Source: Lasioglossum baleicum (taxonomy: Eukaryota; Arthropoda; Insecta; Hymenoptera; Halictidae). From it: a stretch of DNA of 64,000 nucleotides. The position numbers and the translations under genes were made by a program. Where the stretch lies: the NCBI RefSeq assembly GCF_051020765.1, contig NW_027469243.1, forward strand, positions 1-64,000. The letters are read 5' to 3'. Below the pieces are notes generated by a model that worked only from the letters and a program-made list of their open reading frames with translations, was not told the origin of the DNA and searched no databases. Below, in pieces: positions 49,526 through 61,568 of this stretch (positions within the stretch are counted from its first letter, which is position 1; every line of letters starts with the position of its first letter).

Positions 49526-51868
49526 GAACACTGAGAGAGACACTTGCTGCAGCGGTTTGGGCTTCTCGGAAGGTATGGCCCCAGGTAAAAAGTTTGACTC
49601 TAAATTAAAAGATAAAGCTCTATAACCGTTGGACGCTCTACCATCATATTCATACCGTGAAATAAACTGTCTATTGCCAATATTGTCCAGCAGATGTGCT
49701 CCTGGAGTACCTGGTTTTACTTTCAGAATAATAGGATAGCAAGTTCTATTGTCTCAGCCGTTCCACTTTCAGCGAACGTGGCAAAGGTCTCCACGGTTTG
49801 ACCCGAGATCTTCTAATTCTTGCACGGAACAATGGTGCCCGTCTATATTATGTATACTAATGTGCTTCTCTGGTAACGAAGTAATACTCTCGATGCAGCG
49901 GATGAAGTTCGCGGAAGGTGAGGCCTTCGATGAAACGTTTGACTTTACGCTAATTGGTAACTATATTGAACGCTCTACTTTGATATTCCAACCGTGAATT
50001 AAGGTGTCTATTGCCAATACTGTTCAGCGGTCATAGTTCAGGAATACCTGGTTTGACTGTACCAACCACCGGATAGGTGAAGCCATTGGCGTAGCAGTTT
50101 GTGCCTAACAGAAGGTGGCAAAGTTCCCGAGCTGTTTAACGCATGATCTACTAATACATACATGAAGCTAATGTGCCCGTCAATGAAATTAATACTAAGT
50201 TCCTTCTAAGAACCCGAAGTTATACTCGCTCTAAAGCCGTTCAGATTTGCGGATGTAGACGCCTCCGGTAAACGTTCCACTTTGTACAAATCGGTATCGT
50301 TCTTTAACGGCTTGGCACCCTACTTTAATATTCAAGCCGCGAATTATGGTGTTTTTTGCTAATACGGTTCAGCAGATTTACTCACTGTATACCTGGCCTG
50401 GCAGTCGGTATCACTAGATAGGTGAAGCCATTCACATTGCCGTTTGTTTCTAAAAACGGTGGTGTCGTTTTCCAACGGCTTTGCTGTCGATTGTTATATT
50501 TATTCTTGAAAATGTGGTGCCCGTCTGCGTGTATGTCGACTAATTTGTTTCCGTGAACAATAAGCAAGATACTGGATACGGCGCGATCAGTTCTCGGAAG
50601 GTAAGGTAATCGGTAAAAATAATGACGTGGATACGGCGCGATCAGTTCTCGGAAGGTAAGGTAATCGGTAAAAATAATGACGTTATACTAATTGATATCG
50701 TTCTCAAACGGCTTAACGCTCCGTTTTAATACCCAAGCCGTGAATTATGGCGTCGGTTTCCCACACCGTTTATTGGATTTACTCGCGGAATACTTGGTTT
50801 GGCTCTCGGAATCACAGTATAGATGAATCTATTGACTTAGCCGTTCGTCTCTTGCAGAAGCCGTGCAACGATCTCAAGCGTTTTGACCCTAGAACTTCTA
50901 CTTCATACATGAATTTAATGGTAACGTCACTAAGATGTATACTAACTTGCATCCTTCAACACGATGTTATACTCTCGATACAGCGGATTTGGTCCACGGA
51001 AGGTAAGGCCTTCGGTAAAACGTTTGACCACTATAGGTATATGTAACGTTCTACAACGGTTTGACATTGCACTTTAATATTCATACTTTGAATTTAGGAG
51101 TGCATTGCCAATCCCGTTCAGCGCGTTTACTCCTGGCATACCTCGATTTAATAAGGAACCACAGGATAGGTGATGCTATGGACGTAACTGTGCGTCCCTC
51201 AAAGCAGGTGGTAAGGATCTCGAACAGCTTGTGTCTCGATTTTGCTGTTCATACACAAAAATATGGTGTCCGTCTGCTTAAATGTTTAATAATTTGATTC
51301 CACTACCACTATGCAAGACACTCCCTACAGCGGGTTATGCTTCTCGGAAAGTAATGCCCCCGGTAAAATTTTCGTCCTTATACCAATTTCTATCGGTCTC
51401 AAACGGCTCGGCGAACTACTTTAATATCAACCCATGATTTAAAGAGTCCAAAGCAAATACTGTTCAGAGGATTGACTGCTCGAATACCTGGTTCAGCTCT
51501 CGGAATCACAGGAGAGCAGAAGCTATTGTCATAGCCGTCCCACTCTCAGATAACGTGGTAAAGTTCTATAATGGTTTGATCCTCTATCTTCTTTCCATAC
51601 GTGAAAGTAAGGAGCGCGTCACTAGAATGACTACTAATTTGTTCTTCTGAACACGATGTTATACCATCGATACAGCTGGTTAGCCTTTCGGAGTGTAAGG
51701 TCTCCAGTAAAACATTCGACTTTATACAAATTGGGAACGCACCCAAACAGTTTGACGCTCTACATTAATATTCAACCCGCGAATTAATGTGTCTATTCCC
51801 AATACCGATCAGCGGATTTGCGCCCGGAATACCTGCTAATACTCATGCTATCAGAGGTTAGATGATGT
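49508..51868 (+). repeat. Family A satellite array, plus orientation (array 11), left flank of B block 3
   Basis: About 6.8 plus-orientation units. The first unit shares diagnostic words with the reverse complement of 58700-58862, including 'gacacttgctgca' and 'cttctcggaaggtatggcc'. One unit contains a perfect 55-bp tandem duplication (50574-50683). The array ends inside 'gaggttagatgatgttg' and joins family B with a junction (J3) not seen elsewhere. Confidence 0.91.
50574..50683 (+). repeat. Perfect 55-bp tandem duplication
   Basis: 50574-50628 and 50629-50683 are identical. Each starts 'ggatacggcgcgatcagttc', contains 'ggaaggtaaggtaatcggta' and ends 'aaataatgacgt'. The segment lies in the second half-unit of an A2-type copy. 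Identity in a family that otherwise differs by 15-30 % indicates a recent event or an assembly slip. Confidence 0.95.
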
Positions 51869-54800
51869 TGTATCGAGGTCTTGTAGTTGTACACTGCAGC
51901 TCGAAGTGGCATTACTGTATGGTTTCAGTCAATTCCTTATCCATGATTTTGTACCATACGCATTCTGTCACAGTTTTCTATTTATTTATAGATTCTGCAG
52001 TTCATTGTTGTTATATTGTCGTTCTTGATCGAAATTTTCAATTTTTCGTCGAAAAAATTGTGTTTGATCGTAAAAAAAAAATTTAATATGATTGTCTGTA
52101 TACGTACCTACGCTGCCGGAGAGACACTAATGGCGATGTCCTGTATTTTCGTACGACAGATCGAAGCGGCACTACTGGATGGTCATAGTTAATTTCGTTA
52201 AACTTAGTTTTGTATGGTATGCATTTAATCCTGGTCATGCATTTATTTAATCATAGACTAATATACTGCTTTCATATCTTCGATTTTTCTTCAAACTTGT
52301 CAATTTTCAATTTTGAGAGTTGAATTCCTTAATAATATTGTTTTTTGAGCTAGTTGAGTATACGTTAATGATAATATTATGTTAAACTTATTGTTACTAT
52401 ATATGATTGTCTGTGTACATACCGACGCTTCCAGTGCGACACGACTGGAATGACCACGTAGTTGTGTTCTGTGGATCCGAGCGATGCTACTGTATGGTCT
52501 TCGCTAATTTCAATAAGCTGGATATTATACTGCAGAGACCCTGTTGCAGTCTTCCTTGTAGTTTAACTAACTGTATTTTACTGGTATGGTATATTCAATG
52601 TTTCTTAATATTTTTAGTTTAAAGGATTGTGTTTCTTAGCAACAGCGTCATTGGTACTAGATGAGTGTACCTTTACGTCAACATTTTGTTAAACTTATTA
52701 TTTTTTTATACGATGGTCTATATATACACCAAAGCTGTTTGAGGGACACGACTGTCAAGCCCTTGTAGTAGCGTACGGCAGAACGAAGCGGCAGTGCTGG
52801 ATGGTCTGCGATTTTGTCATTAACCTTCCTTTTGTAACGTATGCATTTTTCCCAGTTTCCCATTTATTTATACTCACTGCAATTTACTGTTATGATATTT
52901 TCGATCATTTTCAAAATTCCCGATATTTAATTTCACGCGTTATATTTTTTGGAAGAAGTGTCATTGGAATTGGTTAAGTGTACGTTTATACCGATATTTT
53001 GTTGAATTTGTTGTTGTATAATGCGATTGTTTGTACACGAACATACGCTGCAGCTCGACACGACATTGTTAATATGATTAACCATAATAATGTGCCGTAA
53101 GAATTCTTTCTCAGTTTTCTATTTACATGTACATACTCTAACTTATAGTTATGATATTTTCGATTTTTCTCATAATTTCCAGGCATTAATTTGAAAAATT
53201 GTATTAATGAGGAATCATGTCTAATGAATGAGCTGTGTGCAGCATTATGACATTGTTTTATTATACTTATTGTTATTGTATATGATTGTTTCTATACGTA
53301 CTTACGCTACCGATACTACACAGTAGGAATTATTCTGTATATGCGTTCAACAGATCCGGGCGACACCACTAGATGATCCTCGTAAATTTCATAACCAGGG
53401 CTTTGAGCAGTATGCATTTTATCCCAGCCATCCATTTATTAGCACATACTGCAATTTACTTTTACCATATTTTCGATTTGTTTCGTTACTTCCAGTCTAT
53501 AAGTTCAAAGACTTTATTCTTTAGGAAAAGTGTCTATGGAATTAGTTGAGTTTACATTTAAGACATTATCGATTTATGCCACTTCATATTTTATATGATT
53601 CTGTGTATTGATACCTCGCTTACCGCGCGACACGAGTGGAGTGGTCTTGTAGTTGCGATCGGTACATCGGATCGACACTACTCCATGATTTTCGTTAATT
53701 TCTTCAACCATAATACAGTACCGTATGCATCTCTTCCCTGTCTTACATTTATTTTTACATGCTGTATATTACGGTTATGATATTATCGATTTTTTCATAA
53801 TTTCCAGTTTTTAAATAAAAAATTTGTACTTCTTAATTAAAGTGCTTTACAATTGGATAAGTCTACATTCATGCAAATATTTCTTTTAATTTTCTTTTAT
53901 ATAATATGATTGTCTGAATACAAACCTACGCTTCTGGAGCAACACGAATTGAGTGGCCCTGTAGTTGCGTTCGGTAGGTGGGAGCTACTCCACTGTATGG
54001 TCTTTGTTAATATCAATATACACAATATAGTACCGTAACCATTCATTCGCAGTTTCCTGTTCATTTCCATGCATTTGTTCCCAATTTTTACTTTATTTAT
54101 ACATTATGCAATTTATTGTCCTAATATTTTCGATTTTCTTCCAAATTTTCAATTTTTATTATAAGAAATTCTATTTCCTAATAAAGGTGTCTTTGTAATT
54201 ACTTAAGTGTACGCTCATGTCATTTATTTGTTACATATTGCTATTCAATATGACTATCTTTATGCGAACCAACGTCCCCGAACCAACACCAATGGCGAGG
54301 ACTTGCAGTTGCGAACGCCAGATCGAAGCGGCTCTACTGGATGGTCATTGTTTATTTCTTTATCCATAAGATTGTCCCGTATGCATTCTTTTGCAATTTT
54401 CTATTCATTTCTGCATACTGCATTTTACTCTTACGATTTTTTCAATTCTATTCAAAATTCATAAATTTAAATACAAGGACCTGTATTTTTCAGTATACGC
54501 GTCTTTTGAATTTGTTGAGTTTATTTTTATGAAAATATCTTGTTAAGCTCTTTGTCATTTTACACGGTTGTCTGTATACGTACCTTCGGTGTACTAGCGA
54601 CACGGCTGAAGTGGTCTTGTAGTTGCGATCGCCAGATCGAAGCGGCATACAGCATGATCTTCGTCAACCTATTTAACCACAATATTGTACCGCATGTAAT
54701 CTTTCACAAATTTCTATTTACTTCTGCATACTGCAATTTACTGCTATGATGTCTCGACCTCTCTCATAATTTCCAATTTTAATTTTAAAAGTTGTATTTC

Positions 54801-55642
54801 TAGGGAAATGTTTCTTTGGAATTAGTTGAGTGTACATATATGACAATTTTCTGTCAAGGTTGCTGATACATTATATGATTGTCTATATGCGTACCTACGC
54901 GATCGGTGCGACATGGCTGGATTGGTTTTGTAGTTCTGTTCGCTAGATCGGAGCGACAGTGCCGCTAGGTCTTTGTTAATTTCTTTGACCTTGATATTGA
55001 ACCGATTGCATTCCTTCTCTGTTTTCTGCTGACGTGTACATACTGTAATTTGCTGTTACATTTTTGATATTTTTCAAAACTTCAAATTTTCAATTTCAGA
55101 AATTGTATCGTACATGAAAAGTGCGTTTGTTGCAGTTGCGTTCGGAATATCGGAGCGCCAGTGCTGTATGGGCTTTGATAATTTCTTTGACCTTGATACT
55201 GTACCGTGTGCATTATTTCGCTGTATTCTGTTTATGTCTACATACTGTAATTTACTGCTGTAATATCTCCAATTCTTTTTAAAATTGCCAACTTTTGGAT
55301 TAAAAAATTGTATTTATCAGTGAAAGTGTCTTTGGAATTAGTCGAGTGTACGTTTTTGCATATATTATCATGAAACTTATTTTTATTTTACATAATTGTC
55401 TTTATACGTACATACGCCTCCGGAGCAATGCGCCTGTTATGGTCTTGCAGGTGCATTCGGCATATCGGACCGATACTACGGTATTACCTTCATTAATTTC
55501 TCTATCGCTGATATTGTGCCGAATGCATTCTTTCGATATTCACTATTTATTACTACATTCTGTGATCTATTGTTATGATATTTCCGACTTTATTCAAACC
55601 CTCCAATTTTTCATTTCAGAAATTGTATCTTTTAAGAGAAGT
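51869..55642 (+). repeat. Family B satellite array, plus orientation (B block 3, left arm)
   Basis: About 12 plus-orientation 312-bp units beginning in mid-unit at 'ggtcttgtagttgtacac'. Around 52070-52090 a poly-A stretch followed by 'tttaatatgattgtctgt' marks a unit shortened by about 60 bp. Near 53045-53075 another lacks the 'gttgcgttcgg' segment. At about 55128 'catgaaaagtgcgtttg' jumps to 'ttgcagttgcgttcgg', a deletion relative to B block 1. Segment 54837-55100 closely resembles 42340-42600 in the same orientation. Confidence 0.92.
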
Positions 55643-55650
55643 GAAAATAT
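55636..55650. other. B+/B- head-to-head junction (copy 3)
   Basis: 'ttttaagagaagtgaaaa' flows into 'tatcacagcagtaacttac'. It is the same transition as at 15976, with homologous neighbours on both sides ('tattcaaaccctccaattt' on the left, 'actgggaaaaaattcttact' on the right). Confidence 0.87.
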
Positions 55651-57208
55651 CACAGCAGTAACTTACAGCATGTAGAAATAAATGAAAAACTGGGAAAAAA
55701 TTCTTACTGTACAATATAAGGTTAAAAACATTATCGAAGATCATCCAGTAGTGTCGCTCCGTTCTGACGTACGCAACTGCAAAGCCACTACAGCCGTGTC
55801 TTTCCTGAAGCATCGGCGCGCATACAGGCAACCGTATTAGTTAACAGTAAGTATAGCAAAATATTATCATAATCGTACACATAACTAACTCCATAGATAC
55901 CTTTCATAGGAAATACAATATTTTAATTAAAAATTGGAAGCATCGGAGGAAATGTAGGTTATCGTAATAGTAAATTACGATATTTGTAAATAAACAGAGA
56001 ATTGGGAAGGACTGAATATCGTACAATATTGTTTTAAGTGGAATCAAGGACAACCATCCAGATATGCCGCTTAGATCTACCATACGCGACTACAATACCT
56101 CGCCGGTCGCGGTGCTCCGGCTGCGTGGACACCTATACGGCCAATAATGTAAATCTACGATAGGTTTAGAATAATATCTCGTCAAACGTACACTCAACAA
56201 ATTCCATAGACACTACATCTAAGATATACAGTTTTTAAAATTAAAGACTAAAAGTTATGAAACAAATCGAAAATACCCTAAAAGTCAATTGCAGTATGGA
56301 GAAATAAATAAAATCCAGCCTATCAGTGCTTACGCTACATTGGAAAGGACGAAGAAGAAACAAGGGCCATACGCTATTGTCGCTTCCGATCTGCCTACGC
56401 AACTACAACGGATCCACATTCGAGACGCACCGGCAGCGTAGATACATGAACAGGCAATCAAATAATACAGGCAACAAGTTGTCCTAAATAATGTCATAAA
56501 CGCACACTCAACTAATTCCAAAGACACCTTTACTTTGAAGAAATTTGTGAATTTAAAAATTAGAAACTATGAGAAAAGCGGACAATATCAAAACACTAAA
56601 TTACTGTATGTACAAATATTATACACGTATTCAGACAATCATATAAGATAACAAAGAATTTATCACAATATTGTCATAAGCGTTCACACAACTAATTCCG
56701 AAAGGCACATTTACTAATAAATACAATTTTCTAAAATGCAAATTGAATATTGCGGAAAATATCGAAAATATCATAACACTACATTTCAGTTTGTACAAAT
56801 AAATGGAAAAATGGGAAAAAATGCATAAGAAACAATATCGAGGTTGGAGAAATTAACGATAATCATACAGCAGTGTCGCTACGATGTACCGAACGCAACT
56901 GCAAGTGCTCTCCAGTCGTGTTGTTCCGTCAGCTTAGGTACGTATACAGACAATCATACACAATAACAGTTAGTTAAACAAAATAATGTCATAAGTGAAC
57001 ACTCACCTGTTTCCAAAGACACTTGTATTCAGAAATACAATTTTTCCAACTAGCCATAGACAATTTCGAAACAAATTGTAATGACCATGACAGTAAATTG
57101 CAGTATTTATATATAAATATAAAAATATGTAATAATTGCTTGCGTTTCAAGATCACGCCTTAGGCAATTAATGGAGAACATACAGTAGTGTTGCTCGATC
57201 TGCCGTTC
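55643..57208 (-). repeat. Family B satellite array, minus orientation (B block 3, right arm)
   Basis: About 5 minus-orientation 312-bp units. Both ends are homologous to the right arm of B block 1: the head-to-head turn on the left, and the J2 junction with filler 'atcattcaatg' on the right. The arm lengths are similar too (about 1,566 and 1,392 bp). Near 56605-56640 one unit is shortened, 'ctgtatgtacaaatatt' running on to 'atacacgtattcagacaatc'. Confidence 0.92.
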
Positions 57209-57228
57209 CATCATTCAATGATCAAATA
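57200..57228. other. B-/A- junction, type J2 (copy 3)
   Basis: 'gttgctcgatctgccgttcc', filler 'atcattcaatg', then A phase 'atcaaatattatagcagg'. It matches 17365-17385 in B phase, filler position and A phase. Confidence 0.82.
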
Positions 57229-58862
57229 TTATAGCAGGAGATCAAGCCATTGTAGAACTTTACCCTTTCATATACAGTCTAACTTTTTACCGTAGGCCAT
57301 TCCATCCGAGAAACAAGCCCGCATTATTGAGGGCATTACTCCGTGTTCCGAGAAGCAAATTCGTAGACTTTTTAGTGACGGGCACCTTAATTTCGTGAAT
57401 GCATTAGAAGATCGGAACACAGACTGATCATGAAAATTACCGCCCCTTTGAGCGTGGAACGGCCAAGTGAATAACTTCACCTGTCCCGAGATTTCGAGCG
57501 TCAACCCAGAAAAACGGAGAAGTAAGTCCTCTAAACCGAATTGGGAGTAGACACCTTATTTCGCAGTTTGAATATTAATATAGAGCGTCAAACTGTTTGA
57601 GAGCGATACCAATTGGTATAATGTCAAACGTTTTAGCGACGACCTTACCCCCCGAAAAACTAACCCGCTGCATCGAGAGTATACCTTCGCAATCAGAGTT
57701 ACAAATTAGTTTATATTCTTATGGCGGGCTCCTTAATTTCAGGTATGAATAAGAAGATGGTGGGTCAAACCGTTCGCGAATGTTTCCACTTTCCTTGATT
57801 CCTTGAGAGTCGAACCGCTGAGTCAATAGCATCAACTATACTTGCGATTCCGAGAGTCAAGCCTGTTATTCCAGGAGCAAATTTGCTGAACAGTATTAGC
57901 AATGGAGACCTCTTTACACCATATTAATTAACAGCTACTTCTATCCGGTGATCCCGTGAGTCAAACCGGGTAATCCGCGTCTAATCCTGCTGTACAGTGT
58001 TGCCATTAGACTCGAAATTTTGCGGTATGGATATTAAGGAACGGAGTCAAAGCGTTCTAGAATGTTACCTATTGCTCAATTGTCAGACTTTTTACAGTAG
58101 GACCTATTTTCCTGGAAGCTATCACGTAGTATAGGGATTGTGTCTTCGTTTTCCGAGAAGCGAATTAATATACATTCTAGTGACGGGCACAATAATTTCA
58201 TGTATGAATAAGAAGATCGGGCGCCAAACCATTCGCGAAGGTTACCATCCGCCTTTTGAGTCGAACGGTGAGGTCAACAGTTTCAACTATCCTGTAATTC
58301 TGTGTATAAAGCCAGGTACTTCGGGAGTACTTCTGCTGAAGAGTGTTGGCAATCGACATATTAATTCACGGTTTAAATACTAATGTAGGGCGTCAAACCG
58401 CATTAGAGCGTTACCAATTGCTACAAAGTCAAACGCTTTACCGAAGACATTACCTTCTACGAACATCACCTGCATCATCGAAAGTATATGTTCGTGTTCA
58501 GAGATAGAAATTAGTATTTATTTCAGTGCGGGGCACGTTAGCTTCATGTGTGAATTGGAAGATCGATAGTCACACCGTTCGAGAACATTGACACATTCTG
58601 TGAAAAACGAAAAGCTAAGTCTATAGCTTCATCTATCCTGTGATTCTGGTAGTCAAACCAGGTATTCCACGAGCAAACTCCTGTACAGTATTGGCAATAG
58701 ACACCTTAATTCACGGATTGAATAATAAAGGCGGGAGTCAAACTGTAGAAGAACGTTACGTACAGTAATAAAGTCAAACCTTTTACCGAAGGCCATACCT
58801 TCCGAGAAGTCCAACCTGTTGCAGCAAGTGTCATGCTCTGTGTTCGCGGTAGCAAATTAGTA
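57219..58862 (-). repeat. Family A satellite array, minus orientation (array 12), right flank of B block 3
   Basis: About 4.8 minus-orientation units. The first resembles the first unit after the J2 junction at 17379 ('ctaactttttaccgtaggcc' is shared exactly). A deletion near 57930 fuses 'caccatattaattaa' to 'cagctacttctatccggtg'. The right end, 'ggtagcaaattagta', is the mirrored junction with 49507. Confidence 0.91.
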
Positions 58863-58880
58863 ACATTCACTCCGGGAATA
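58850..58880. other. A-/A+ junction, mirror partner of 49507
   Basis: 'gcggtagcaaattagta' meets 'acattcactccgggaatac'. Downstream diagnostic words 'gaatattggaatacggcaag' and 'ctatgtacttag' correspond to the reverse complement of 49390-49480 ('gaatatttgaatacgtcaaa', 'ctatggacttag'). Homology therefore extends beyond the joint on the outer side as well. Confidence 0.83.
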
Positions 58881-61568
58881 CATGGTTTGCCTCTCCGAAT
58901 ATTGGAATACGGCAAGCTATGTACTTAGTAGTTCGACTCTCAAAGAAGGTGGTAACGTTCTCGAGCGGTTTGATGCTGGATCTTATAAACACTACATTAA
59001 ATTATGGTGCCCACCGTTAAAATGAATACTAATGTGTTTCTCTGAACTCAAATTTATACCCTCGATATGGAGGTTTACATTCTCTGCCCGTATGACTTTC
59101 GGTAAAAGGTTTAACTACATACAAGTAGGTAACGCTCTAAAACGGTATGTCGGTCTGCTTTAATATTGATTCCGAGAATTAAGGATTCTATTGCCAATAT
59201 GGTACGGGGCACTTACTCCCAGAGTGCCTATTTTGTCTCTCGGGATCATAGAATACGTGAAGCTATCCGTTCGAATCCGAAGGAATGTGTTACCGTTCTA
59301 GCGTAGTTTGACTCTCGATTTTGCTATTCAGACACGAAAATACGGTATCCGCCAGCTATAATGACTACTATCTTGTTTCCGTGAGCACTAAGCATGACAC
59401 TCGCTAGTTCGGTGTTCGTTCTAGGTCGATAAGTTATTCGATAAAAGGTTTGACTTTATACCAGTTGGTGGCGAACTCGAACGGTTTGACGCTCAACTTT
59501 AATATCCATACAATGAATTAGTGTGCCTATTGCCAATACAGTTCATCGAACATTCTACAGGAATACCTTGTTTGACTCTCGTAATCACAGGATTGGTGCA
59601 GCTATTGACTTAGCCGTATGATACCCAAAGAAGGTGGTAACGTTCTGGAATGGTTTTGACACTTGATCTTCTATTTCATACATGAAATTAAGGCGTTCGT
59701 CTCTAAGATGCATACTATATTGCTTCTTTGAGCATGAAGTTATGGTGTCGACAAAGCGGGATAGCTTTTCGGAAGATTGTGTATTCAGTACAAATTTCGA
59801 CTCTAAACCAGTGTGTAACGTTCTACAACGGTTTGACTCTGTACCTTAGAATTTAAACTGTGAATTAATGTGTCCATTGCCAATACCATACTGCAGATAG
59901 TCTCGCGGAATTCTTGGACTGTCTCGCGGAATAGCAGGGTAGGTGGAAATGTTGACGTAGCAGTACGACTCTAAAAAAAGATGCAAACGTTGTCGAAAAA
60001 TTTGACTTCCGATTTTGTTATTCATACATGAAACTGAGGTGTCTGTCTTCTGAAATGTCTACTCATTTGCTGCTGCGAACACAAGGCTAGGCACTCGCAA
60101 CAGCGAGTTAGGTTCTCGGAAGGTAAGGTGTTGTGTAAAAAGTATTACTTTGTTTTAGTTGATAATGTTTTCCGGCGGTTTGACACTGTGCCTTAATACC
60201 TATACCGTGAATTATGGTGTGTGTGGCCAATACTCATCAGAGGATGTACTCCCGGAATACCTGGTTTGACTGTTGCATGGACAGAATAGGTGAAGTTACT
60301 GACTTGGCAGTTCGACTGTCAAAGATACTGTTGTGTTAGATGTTCGAATTTCAAGGAAGGTTGTCACGTTCACGAACCGTTTAACCCTGGATAATCGAAT
60401 TATCACACGATACAAGGGTGCCCGTCCCTGAAAGGTATACTAATTTGCTTCCCTCAACACTAGATTATAATCTAGATACAGCGGGTCAGCCTCCCGGAAG
60501 CTATTTCATTCGGTAGAATGCTTGACTCCATACCAATAATTATCGTTGCACAACCGTGTGCCTCTATACTATAATATATATATACCAGCAAGTAGGGTTT
60601 TTAGTGCCGATACTGCACTGAGCATTTACTCCCGGAATACCCGGTTTGACTCTCGGAATCATAGGATAGGTGAAGCTATTAACTTAGCCGTTCGACGTCA
60701 AAAATGGTGGTAACGTTCTCACACTCGTTCTTCTGATTTATACATGAAATTACGGTGACCGTCGACAAAATGTAAATTAAATTGTTCCTCTGGATACGAT
60801 GATATACTCCCGATACAGCGGATTAGGCTTTCGGAGGGTATGGCCTTCAGTAAAACGTTTGGCTTTATTCCAATTGGTAAGGTTCTCAAACGGGCTGCCT
60901 CTGTTCTTTATTATTCATTGCGTGAATTCAGATGTCCATTGCCAAATGCGTTCAGCGTATTTACACAGGAACAACATGGCTTGAATCTTGGTGCCACATT
61001 ATAGTTGAATCAATTGTCTTAGTTGTGCGACTCTCAAAGAAGGTAGTAACTTTCTCGAACGGTTTGACCATCGATCTTCTAATTCATACATGATGTTATG
61101 CAGCCCATCACTGAAAATGCGTACCAACTTTCTTTCTCTGAACACGACCTTATACTCTCGATAATGGCGCTGGCGTTCATGGAAGGTAAGACCTTCGATA
61201 AAACGTTTGACATTTATATACATTGATATCGTTCACAATCGGATTGACGCCGTACTGGAATATTCAAACCGTGAAATATGGTGTCTATTGCCAATACTCC
61301 TCTGCGGATTTACTACAGGAACACTCGGTTTGACTCTCCGAATCACTGGTTAGGTGAAGCTATTGATTTAGCCGATCATTTTACACAGAGGGTGGCCGGT
61401 TTAATCTTCCATCTTTAAATTCATCCATTAAGTTAAGGTGCTCGTCACTAAAATGTACAATAATGTGTTTCCCTAAACACGTAGCTATACTTTCGAAACG
61501 GAGGGTCAGATTCCTGGACGTTAAGGCCATCGGTAAAGAGTTTGACTTGCTACCAAACGGTATCATTG
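58863..61568 (+). repeat. Family A satellite array, plus orientation (array 13)
   Basis: About 7.8 plus-orientation units with A2-subtype copies near 59390 and 60070. Small defects include an extra 'ggaattcttggactgtctcg' near 59911 that repeats the 'tctcgcggaat' word. The array turns into minus-orientation units near 61567, where 'taccaaacggtatcattg' meets 'aatcttacctcatggtatg'. Confidence 0.91.
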
